From JBFXDI01 sp050181295 (GTDB lineage: Bacteria; Pseudomonadota; Alphaproteobacteria; Rhizobiales; Aestuariivirgaceae), in NCBI GenBank assembly GCA_050181295.1, contig JBFXDI010000120.1, forward strand, positions 1 through 11,410: DNA of 11,410 nucleotides, in the 5' to 3' direction. The translations under genes were made by a program, and so were the position numbers. How positions within the stretch are numbered: the first letter of the stretch is position 1; each line of letters starts with the position of its first letter. A model generated the notes under the pieces. That model ran no database searches. It was given only the letters and a program-made list of their open reading frames with translations, and was not told the DNA's origin. This document shows positions 6,355-10,954 of this stretch, piece after piece.

Positions 6355-6543
6355 ATGCTGATGACGACAAGAACGAAGCGGGAGGGACCTCCCTTGAAGC
6401 CTCCGGCGCTTGACCACGAGAGCCAGGCGCAGATCGGCCGGATGCTCAAGGCAATGTACGACGAGGTCGCCGACGAGCAGGTGCCCGACAAGTTTGTCGA
6501 GCTGCTCAGGCAGCTGGAAGCCAGCGAATCGGAGAAAAAATGA
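6355..6543 (+). CDS. nepR: NepR, anti-sigma factor of EcfG
   Basis: A 62-residue protein with the NepR core at residues 25-55: QAQIGRMLKAMYDEVADEQV followed by PDKFVELLRQLE. NepR binds EcfG in unstressed cells and is taken away by phosphorylated PhyR. The N-terminus is variable and basic (TTRTKREGPPLKPP), as usual for the family. The stop overlaps the ecfG start in ATGA, so the anti-sigma and sigma factors are translationally coupled, which would help keep their ratio fixed. A second in-frame ATG at 6361 is an equally possible start; TAGGGA before it is a weak ribosome site. Its own sigma factor probably drives it through two promoters. Confidence 0.95.
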   Translation: MLMTTRTKREGPPLKPPALDHESQAQIGRMLKAMYDEVADEQVPDKFVELLRQLEASESEKK

Positions 6544-7091
6544 AGCCAAGCCCCGCGCTGCGCCACGATCTGGTGGCAGCGGTGCCAAGCTTGCGCGCCT
6601 TCGGCATCTCCCTCAGCGGGGACGCCGACCGCGCCGACGATTTGGTGCAGGAAACCCTCGTCAAGGCCTGGAGCAATCTCGACAGCTTCCAGGAGGGCAC
6701 GAACCTGCGCGCCTGGCTTTTCACGATCCTGCGCAACCAGTTCTATTCGGAAATGCGCAAGAAGAAGCGCGAGGTCGAGGACGCGGACGGCTCGCTCCAG
6801 GCTTCGCTGTCGGTCCCGGCTGCCCAGCAGGGCCACATGGACATGGTCGATTTCCGGCGCGCGCTGCTCCAGCTTCCCGACGACCAGAGGGAGGCTCTGA
6901 TCCTCGTCGGCGCGTCGGGTTTCGCCTATGAGGAGGCGGCCGAAATCTGCGGTGTCGCGGTCGGCACGATCAAGAGCCGTGTCAGCCGCGCGCGGCTGAA
7001 GCTCGCAGAGATCCTGAAGCTCGGCAAGGACGCCAATTTTGGCACCGACACGGCGGTCGAGATGGTCGCGACCGTGGTCGGCCATCGCTGA
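6540..7091 (+). CDS. ecfG: EcfG-type ECF sigma factor of the general stress response (ECF15)
   Basis: A 183-residue two-domain sigma factor. Region 2 covers about residues 8-77, with LSGDADRADDLVQETLVKAW (region 2.1-2.2) and NLRAWLFTILRNQFYSEMRK (2.3-2.4). After a linker, region 4 runs about 105-160: LPDDQREALILVGASGFAYE then EAAEICGVAVGTIKSRVSRAR, a clear helix-turn-helix. No SnoaL-like or other extra C-terminal domain is present; the last 20 residues are a short tail. Family: ECF15/EcfG, which recognises GGAAC-N16/17-CGTT. The protein therefore matches the ten exact motifs seen in this window. The gene overlaps nepR by four bases and is followed by an EcfG promoter 51 bp later that drives a separate small ORF. 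Confidence 0.97.
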   Translation: MKPSPALRHDLVAAVPSLRAFGISLSGDADRADDLVQETLVKAWSNLDSFQEGTNLRAWLFTILRNQFYSEMRKKKREVEDADGSLQASLSVPAAQQGHMDMVDFRRALLQLPDDQREALILVGASGFAYEEAAEICGVAVGTIKSRVSRARLKLAEILKLGKDANFGTDTAVEMVATVVGHR

Positions 7092-7141
7092 GCCATCATC
7101 CCGTCAACCCCGTTTGGCATCGTAGTTGCTTGGTCCATGGC

Positions 7142-7166
7142 GGAACTGCCGCTTTGCGGCCGCGTT
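7142..7166 (+). promoter_or_regulatory. EcfG-type promoter downstream of ecfG
   Basis: GGAAC (7142-7146), 16-bp spacer, CGTT (7163-7166): exact consensus. It is intergenic and points at the small ORF starting at 7186 or 7204. Confidence 0.75.
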
Positions 7167-7185
7167 GTTCTGGCGGGACGAACGA

Positions 7186-7335
7186 ATGCGATATGGACAG
7201 GTTATGCTGCTGAAGATTGTGCTTTTGGGTGTTAGGATGGCGATGTTGGGGGCTATCGCATGGCATCAGCTGGTGCCGGCGCGGGTTCCCGTGAAGGTAA
7301 AAGCAAAGTCCTCCGGGGGCGAAAGTTCCGCTTGA
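7186..7335 (+). CDS. Small single-helix membrane protein of unknown family
   Basis: A 49-residue ORF, MRYGQVMLLKIVLLGVRMAM then LGAIAWHQLVPARVPVKVKA and a hydrophilic tail KSSGGESSA. It has one probable membrane helix (about residues 7-29) and a basic C-terminal side. The ATG at 7186 has GGGA seven bases before it; ATG 7204 would give 43 residues and a longer leader. I recognise no family. The main evidence is position: an exact EcfG promoter ends 19 bp upstream, directly behind ecfG, and the stop lies three bases from the end of the convergent response-regulator gene. Coding potential from sequence alone is modest, so it could be a non-coding EcfG transcript instead. Confidence 0.5.
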   Translation: MRYGQVMLLKIVLLGVRMAMLGAIAWHQLVPARVPVKVKAKSSGGESSA

Positions 7336-7338
7336 GGA

Positions 7339-7797
7339 TCAGTCGTTCGTTTCCGATTTCCCCAAGACCCGTAGCACTGTGTCCAGGAGAAGTTCTGGCG
7401 AATAGGGCTTCTCGAGTAGAGGGCGGCCTCTGAGGCGCGGCTCCCTGTCGTGGCTGCTATAGCCGGACATCAGGATCACCGGGATTGCCCGCCTGTCGAA
7501 TTCCTCAAGAAGATCAAGGCCGCTCTCCGATCCGAGATGGAGATCGAGGAGTGCGGCGTCGAAGGATTCCTCCTCCAGAAGGGCCCGCGCTTGCGAGACG
7601 CCGTTGGCCCAGGCGACAGTGTCGGCCCCCTGTTCGCTGAGAGTGGTCTGGACATCCAGCGCAATGATCGCCTGATCTTCTACGAGCATGAGCCGCCGGC
7701 CGCTGAGCGGCCGCCCGGTGCCGGTGGGAGGCAATGAAGTATTTCCTTTCCGAGCAGACCGTGGCGTGTGTAGGAATCGCTGCGGCGCAAGCAGCAT
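7339..7797 (-). CDS. Single-domain response regulator (receiver only)
   Basis: A receiver-only regulator without an output domain. Numbered from the ATG at 7797 it shows E40/D41 (MLVEDQAIIALDV), phosphoacceptor D85 (AALLDLHLGSESGLDLLEEF), S111 (VILMSGYS) and K130 (LLEKPYSPELL). Such proteins act as phosphate sinks or relay partners for HWE/HisKA_2 kinases. With an HWE kinase nearby, a role in tuning PhyR phosphorylation is plausible (inference). The start is uncertain: the first ~33 residues are not receiver-like. A TTG at 7734 has AAAGGA nine bases upstream and would give about 131 residues, fitting the domain better than the ATG. It is divergent from the Crp/Fnr gene, with a palindrome between. 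No EcfG motif was found for it. Confidence 0.85.
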   Translation of the reverse strand: MLLAPQRFLHTPRSARKGNTSLPPTGTGRPLSGRRLMLVEDQAIIALDVQTTLSEQGADTVAWANGVSQARALLEEESFDAALLDLHLGSESGLDLLEEFDRRAIPVILMSGYSSHDREPRLRGRPLLEKPYSPELLLDTVLRVLGKSETND

Positions 7798-7820
7798 ATG
7801 GACCCGCCGCTGCCTGCCGG

Positions 7821-7836
7821 GTCATTTAAAAATGAC
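7821..7836. promoter_or_regulatory. Inverted repeat in the regulator/Crp-Fnr divergent region
   Basis: GTCATTT-AA-AAATGAC, perfect 7-bp arms. It lies 14 bp before the Crp/Fnr start codon and 24 bp from the annotated start of the divergent receiver gene. A candidate operator, perhaps for autoregulation. It does not match the FNR/FixK half-site TTGA-N6-TCAA. Confidence 0.4.
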
Positions 7837-7849
7837 GTAAGGGCTTCTG

Positions 7850-8617
7850 GTGGCGAGTGTGCCGAAAAAGCTGGCGATCGCGCAGGAAAGGAATGTTCCG
7901 TGTACGCAGTGTCCCCTGCGGGCTTTGCGGATATTCAGGGATTTCACGCCCGAGGAACTGGCCTTCATCAACGGATTCAAGACCGCCGAGCTGACCGCCA
8001 AGGCTGGTTCCACCCTGCTCCTTGAGGGGCACAACAGCGCGCACCTCTACACGCTGCTTTCAGGCTGGGCGTTCCGCTACAAGACCCTCGACGATGGCCG
8101 CCGGCAGGTTCTGAACTTCCTGCTCCCGGGAGACTTCATCGGCCTCCAATCCTCGACCTTCAATGAGATGCAGCATTCCGTCGAGGCCCTCACCGACGTG
8201 GCCCTCTGTGTCTTCCCGCGCGACGGATTATGGACTCTCTATGCGTCGCATCCGGGGCTGGGCTTCGACATCACGTGGCTTGCCTCCCGTGAGGAAATGA
8301 TCGTCGATAACCACCTCCTGAGCGTCGGGCGGCGGACTGCTCTGGAGAAGGTGGCCTATCTCTTTCTCCACCTTTACCGCCGCGCACGCGAGCTGCGGCT
8401 GGCCGAGAACGGCGCGGTGAAGCTGCCGCTTACCCAGCAGCACGTGGCGGATCTCCTGGGGATGTCCCTGGTCCACACCAACAAGACGCTCAAGCGGCTG
8501 TTCGAGCGAAAGCTCGTCAGATGGCGTGATCGCACGCTCACCATTCTCGATGAGAAAGGTCTCGCGGAGCTGTGTGGATATGAATTGGAGGGCGCGGCGC
8601 CGCGCCCTCTCATCTGA
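7850..8617 (+). CDS. Crp/Fnr family transcriptional regulator
   Basis: A 255-residue regulator. A cyclic-nucleotide-binding-type beta-roll covers about residues 30-130 (AGSTLLLEGHNSAHLYTLLS, LLPGDFIGLQSS), followed by a dimer helix and a C-terminal winged helix (about 165-240) with LPLTQQHVADLLGMSLVHTN, KTLKRLFERKLVRW. The cAMP-contact residues of CRP are not evident. C18-x2-C21 in VPCTQCPLR and C120 align with three of the four Fe-S cysteines of FNR; the C29 equivalent is missing. The recognition helix (SLVHTNKTLKRL) differs from those of FNR and CRP, so its target site is likely different. GTG start with AAGGG seven bases upstream; a second GTG is at 7859. It lies beside the GSR genes, but without an EcfG site. 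Confidence 0.9.
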   Translation: MASVPKKLAIAQERNVPCTQCPLRALRIFRDFTPEELAFINGFKTAELTAKAGSTLLLEGHNSAHLYTLLSGWAFRYKTLDDGRRQVLNFLLPGDFIGLQSSTFNEMQHSVEALTDVALCVFPRDGLWTLYASHPGLGFDITWLASREEMIVDNHLLSVGRRTALEKVAYLFLHLYRRARELRLAENGAVKLPLTQQHVADLLGMSLVHTNKTLKRLFERKLVRWRDRTLTILDEKGLAELCGYELEGAAPRPLI

Positions 8618-8643
8618 ACAGAAACGAGCGGAAGCTGGTTAAA

Positions 8644-8916
8644 TCAGATCGCCAGGCCGGAGTTGGGATCGATCTCGATTTCCGCCGTCCCGGAATTTCG
8701 CTCCTGATCGATCAGATCCGCGATCCAGGCAGGAGTTTCGCCGTTCTTGTTGATGACGGTCGAGCCGCCGGCGTTCTGGGACACGTCTGACCGGTTGCTC
8801 CAGGCCGAGCTTACGACGAGGATCGACGAAACGGCGGGAACGAGAGTGAGAAAAGCCACAGCCAGGGCCACTGCCAGCAAGGCGCGCTTTACGCCATTCT
8901 TTGCAATGTTTTCCAT
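8644..8916 (-). CDS. Hypothetical membrane-anchored 90-aa protein under EcfG control
   Basis: A 90-residue protein with a short basic N-terminus (MENIAKNGVKR) and one long hydrophobic segment (about 11-37, ALLAVALAVAFLTLVPAVSS). A polar, acidic remainder follows (WSNRSDVSQNAGGSTVINKN ... IADLIDQERNSG, then IEIDPNSGLAI). It is probably an inner-membrane-anchored protein with a small periplasmic domain, or has an uncleaved signal. No family recognised. GAGGG lies ten bases before the ATG. An exact EcfG promoter is located about 35 bp upstream, a typical distance, so it is very likely a stress-induced gene. Its 3' end converges on the Crp/Fnr gene with a 26-bp gap. Confidence 0.72.
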   Translation of the reverse strand: MENIAKNGVKRALLAVALAVAFLTLVPAVSSILVVSSAWSNRSDVSQNAGGSTVINKNGETPAWIADLIDQERNSGTAEIEIDPNSGLAI

Positions 8917-8952
8917 GACTTAGGCCCTCGATTGCAGGTTCAGTGCATTACG

Positions 8953-8978
8953 AACGTGCAAGCGGCTCTAATAGTTCC
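8953..8978 (-). promoter_or_regulatory. EcfG-type promoter for the 90-aa protein
   Basis: Minus-strand GGAAC (8978-8974), 17-bp spacer, CGTT (8956-8953): exact consensus, 36 bp before the start codon. Confidence 0.82.
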
Positions 8979-9010
8979 GTGCGCCTTTATGTGGGGTTTC
9001 GACAGTTGTT

Positions 9011-9048
9011 AAAAAAGTGCCCGGATCGAAGGAATTTTTCGATCCGGG
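9011..9048 (-). terminator. Rho-independent terminator of the Gly/Tyr-rich protein gene
   Basis: Perfect 11-bp stem CCCGGATCGAA / TTCGATCCGGG (9020-9030, 9038-9048) with a 7-nt loop. On the minus strand it is followed by CAC and six T (9016-9011). It separates this gene from the EcfG promoter of the 90-aa protein. Confidence 0.88.
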
Positions 9049-9101
9049 CCCCCGGGGCCGCCCAGTGAGGGGATGGGGCAAGCAGCTCCGGAGTGGTGTC
9101 C

Positions 9102-9458
9102 TTAAGGATTGACGTAGATGCCGAAGGACGGGCGGCCATAGCCGTAGTGGTGGTGGCGATAGGGCGAGAGGCCCAGGCCGACCGAGGGGCCGCCGTAGTA
9201 GCCTTCGTAGCCAAACACGCGGTCGCGAGGTCCGTAGTAGGGGCCATAGCCGCGGCCATAGCGCTCGTCGCCAAACCGCCAGTCGTCCGTCGTGCGACCC
9301 CAGTTTTGCCGGTAGGCGCGGGATTCTCCACCCCCGTCACGCACGAGGACGAGCGGAGCGGTGGAGCTGTAGTGGGTGTTCGTGAGGGGCGCGGCGGTCG
9401 CTGCCGGGGCCATGAGGGCCAGGGCAAGCGCCGCCAGGGTGATCTTTCCTGAAATCAT
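9102..9458 (-). CDS. Secreted Gly/Tyr-rich small protein under EcfG control
   Basis: A 118-residue exported protein: signal peptide MISGKITLAALALALMAPAA with a cleavage site likely after ATAA or TAA (about residue 22). The mature part becomes very rich in Gly, Tyr, Arg and Pro (GYGPYYGPRD, GYEGYYGGPS, YRHHHYGYGRPSFGIYVNP). Such low-complexity aromatic-glycine proteins occur widely in Rhizobiales as periplasmic or outer-surface proteins of unknown function. An upstream ATG (9473) is in frame, but GGAAGG seven bases before 9458 decides for the shorter form. An exact EcfG promoter lies 117 bp upstream, leaving a long leader with a hairpin (9537-9559), and a strong terminator follows the gene. 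Confidence 0.8.
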   Translation of the reverse strand: MISGKITLAALALALMAPAATAAPLTNTHYSSTAPLVLVRDGGGESRAYRQNWGRTTDDWRFGDERYGRGYGPYYGPRDRVFGYEGYYGGPSVGLGLSPYRHHHYGYGRPSFGIYVNP

Positions 9459-9536
9459 CGTCGTTCCTTCCAAAATGACCCTGCAGTCTGCCGGTTTCGA
9501 AGATTCCGATGTGGATGCAGGGGGGTGCGGACTGTT

Positions 9537-9559
9537 CGTGCCCGCTTTCTCGGGGCACG
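9537..9559 (-). other. Hairpin in the 5' leader of the Gly/Tyr-rich protein gene
   Basis: CGTGCCC (9537-9543) pairs with GGGCACG (9553-9559), with a 9-nt loop. It would form about ten bases after the predicted transcript start of the 9575-9600 promoter. A stabilising or regulatory leader structure is possible; no riboswitch class recognised. Confidence 0.4.
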
Positions 9560-9574
9560 ATCTGCTGGACCAGA

Positions 9575-9600
9575 AACGTTGGCGGGAGGACGATGGTTCC
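9575..9600 (-). promoter_or_regulatory. EcfG-type promoter for the Gly/Tyr-rich protein
   Basis: Minus-strand GGAAC (9600-9596), 17-bp spacer, CGTT (9578-9575): exact consensus. It begins five bases beyond the 3' end of the DUF3096 gene. The leader is about 110 nt. Confidence 0.78.
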
Positions 9601-9605
9601 TGAAA

Positions 9606-9764
9606 CTACTGCGTCCAGCGTTCGAGGAACGGCAGCAAACCGAGGATTCCCACGAGGATCAGGTAGGCTGCGACGATGTAGTTCAGCACCTTCGGCGCGA
9701 TGAGGATGATGATTCCTGCAACGAGCGCCAGGAGGGGCATCAGGATTAGGGGGTCGATGTACAT
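9606..9764 (-). CDS. DUF3096 family small membrane protein
   Basis: A 52-residue protein with two membrane helices, LILMPLLALVAGIIILIAPK and LNYIVAAYLILVGILGLLPF. The P-K-V-L-N-Y-I-V-A-x-Y-L-I-x-x-G-I-x-G-L core is the DUF3096 signature; function unknown. GGAAGG six bases before the ATG at 9764 supports this start; a much longer in-frame extension (to 9986) is not protein-like. I see no exact EcfG site for it (a 7-of-9 match exists at 9814-9839). Read-through from the DUF1328 gene 214 bp upstream on the same strand may drive it. Confidence 0.85.
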   Translation of the reverse strand: MYIDPLILMPLLALVAGIIILIAPKVLNYIVAAYLILVGILGLLPFLERWTQ

Positions 9765-9851
9765 TGGCGGCCTTCCGGTTTTTTTGAAACTCAGGGGATC
9801 GAAGCCGACAGGGAACACCTCTCGCAGAGCCTGTTTTCCACGAGCATCTAA

Positions 9852-9898
9852 GCGGCGAAGGCGACAGACCTGTCGGTCCGTCGCCCTCGCCTTGCCGC
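9852..9898 (-). other. Long imperfect hairpin between DUF1328 and DUF3096 genes
   Basis: Arms 9852-9870 and 9875-9898 pair over 19 positions with two G-U wobbles on the minus strand, a 5-nt bulge and a 4-nt loop. No T-run follows, so it is not a canonical terminator. It may be an RNA-processing or stability element between two collinear genes, or a REP-like repeat. Confidence 0.4.
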
Positions 9899-9978
9899 TC
9901 GATCGCGGCAGGTTCGACATCCGGGCCCGGGGAGCAACCAAGGGGAGGGGGAGGCCAGCGGATGTCGGAAAATCTTTG

Positions 9979-10143
9979 TCAGGCACGCCGCATGAGATGC
10001 ATCACCAGCGTCACGACGAGCCCAACCAGGAAGATGAAAAACAGGATCTGCGCTATGCCGGCTGATGCACCCGCGACCCCGCCGAAGCCTAGGGCGCCGG
10101 CGACAATCGCGATCAGAAGAAAGGTCAATACCCAGCCGAGCAT
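9979..10143 (-). CDS. DUF1328 family small membrane protein (copy 1)
   Basis: A 54-residue, two-helix membrane protein: MLGWVLTFLLIAIVAGALGF then GGVAGASAGIAQILFFIFLV, ending MHLMRRA. The W-x-L/V-x-F...VAGALGFGG-x-AGASAGIA-x-ILFFIFLV pattern is DUF1328 (YtjA-like), whose function is unknown but which is often stress-induced. GGAG seven bases before the ATG supports this start over an ATG 12 bp upstream. An exact EcfG promoter lies 33 bp upstream. A second DUF1328 gene is divergently transcribed 143 bp away from its own EcfG promoter. Confidence 0.88.
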   Translation of the reverse strand: MLGWVLTFLLIAIVAGALGFGGVAGASAGIAQILFFIFLVGLVVTLVMHLMRRA

Positions 10144-10175
10144 GTCCGTCTCCATTCCGTCTCTTCGGGGCGCAC

Positions 10176-10201
10176 AACGCAGGCGCTTGGCACAAGGTTC
10201 C
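10176..10201 (-). promoter_or_regulatory. EcfG-type promoter for DUF1328 copy 1
   Basis: Minus-strand GGAAC (10201-10197), 17-bp spacer, CGTT (10179-10176): exact consensus. Back to back with the 10234-10258 promoter (32 bp between the -35 elements). Confidence 0.85.
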
Positions 10202-10233
10202 GGGCCTGCCCGAAAAAGAAATGATCCTTCGGA

Positions 10234-10258
10234 GGAACAGTGCTGGTCATCCGCCGTT
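10234..10258 (+). promoter_or_regulatory. EcfG-type promoter for DUF1328 copy 2
   Basis: GGAAC (10234-10238), 16-bp spacer, CGTT (10255-10258): exact consensus, 28 bp before the start codon. Confidence 0.85.
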
Positions 10259-10286
10259 GGTGCCGGTCCATTTCAGGAGACCGTGG

Positions 10287-10451
10287 ATGCTTTATTGGGC
10301 CGTTGTGTTTCTCGTCATCTCCCTCGTCGCAGGCGCGCTCGGCTTTCGCGGTGTCGCATCGGCCTCCGCGACGGTGGCGAAGGTTCTCTTCTTCATCTTC
10401 CTCGCCGTTTTCCTTGTTTTGCTCGTCCTGGGGCTCGGCCTGCTGGCCTAG
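10287..10451 (+). CDS. DUF1328 family small membrane protein (copy 2)
   Basis: A 54-residue two-helix protein, MLYWAVVFLVISLVAGALGF then RGVASASATVAKVLFFIFLA and a very hydrophobic end (VFLVLLVLGLGLLA). It has the same length and the same VAGALGF, A-S-A and LFFIFL blocks as the DUF1328 protein on the other strand, so the two are diverged paralogues. AGGAG about eight bases before the ATG, and an exact EcfG promoter upstream. Its last 59 bp overlap the 3' end of the convergent CMD-family gene. A small stress-induced inner-membrane protein; function unknown. Confidence 0.88.
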   Translation: MLYWAVVFLVISLVAGALGFRGVASASATVAKVLFFIFLAVFLVLLVLGLGLLA

Positions 10452-10839
10452 CGGCCGAGCGGAACTGCTCGTCGACCGGCACCTGGAAGGCGACGGCGAG
10501 CCGGTTCGTCATGTTGGCGAGACCGACGACCGCGTAGAGTTCCGCGAGCATGGCCGGCGTTGCACCCTTGCCCGCCGCGGCGGCCGAGTGGCTGGCGCGG
10601 CAATATTCGCAGCCGTTCGTGATCGAAACCGCCAGATAGACGAGCTCCTTCGTGAGGGGATCGAGGCTTCCCGGCCCCATCATCTCCTTCAGGGAGCGCC
10701 ACACATGCGACAGCATGCGGGGTTCGTTGGCGAGGTATTTCCAAAAGTTGTTCACGTCCTTCACGCCTCGCGTCCGCATGATGTCCTCGAACACCTTCCG
10801 GACGTCCTCCGAAGCCTGGCTCCGCTCGATTGCGTTCAT
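10393..10839 (-). CDS. Carboxymuconolactone decarboxylase (AhpD-like) family protein
   Basis: A 148-residue protein of the AhpD/CMD superfamily. The core is LDPLTKELVYLAVSITNGCE then YCRASHSAAAA, with the redox motif C77-x2-C80 and H84, and the upstream K/E pair (K64, E65) that serves proton relay in AhpD. Proteins of this type are alkylhydroperoxidase-like or peroxidase-related and would fit an oxidative-stress setting; the substrate is not assignable. The C-terminal ~20 residues are a basic, low-complexity tail (RSAARPAGRAPGRAKQGKRR) encoded opposite the end of the DUF1328 gene, which looks like a stop-codon extension. Start ATG 10839, with GGAG 11 bases upstream. No EcfG motif was found in its upstream region. 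Confidence 0.86.
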   Translation of the reverse strand: MNAIERSQASEDVRKVFEDIMRTRGVKDVNNFWKYLANEPRMLSHVWRSLKEMMGPGSLDPLTKELVYLAVSITNGCEYCRASHSAAAAGKGATPAMLAELYAVVGLANMTNRLAVAFQVPVDEQFRSAARPAGRAPGRAKQGKRRGR

Positions 10840-10954
10840 CTGCCGTTCATCTCCGAATTCCTAGCGAGGGAATGGGCAAGCTCCTCATTGTAGCCGCAAT
10901 AACGTGGCCAAAAATTCACGTGAGGGAATGCTGAAGAATCGCAGGAGATCAGAG

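Noticed and set aside
6152..6370. Possible small minus-strand gene in the phyR/nepR region
   Set aside because: It crosses two EcfG promoters and the nepR start, with no ribosome site and no protein-like pattern.
6297..7085. 262-codon minus-strand open frame opposite nepR-ecfG
   Set aside because: Antisense shadow of two well-identified genes.
8588..8609. GC palindrome (GAGGGCGCGG-CG-CCGCGCCCTC) at the end of the Crp/Fnr gene
   Set aside because: It lies in coding sequence and has no T-run, so it was not called a terminator, although it is between convergent genes.
9814..9839. EcfG-like element upstream of DUF3096 (minus GGAAA-N17-TGTT; plus GGAAC-N16-GTTT)
   Set aside because: Only 7 of 9 core bases match on the useful strand, and no gene lies downstream on the other; not called as a promoter.
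10863..10930. Direct repeat GAGGGAATG and a CACGTG palindrome before the repeat protein
   Set aside because: Short and unremarkable at this length; no known site recognised.
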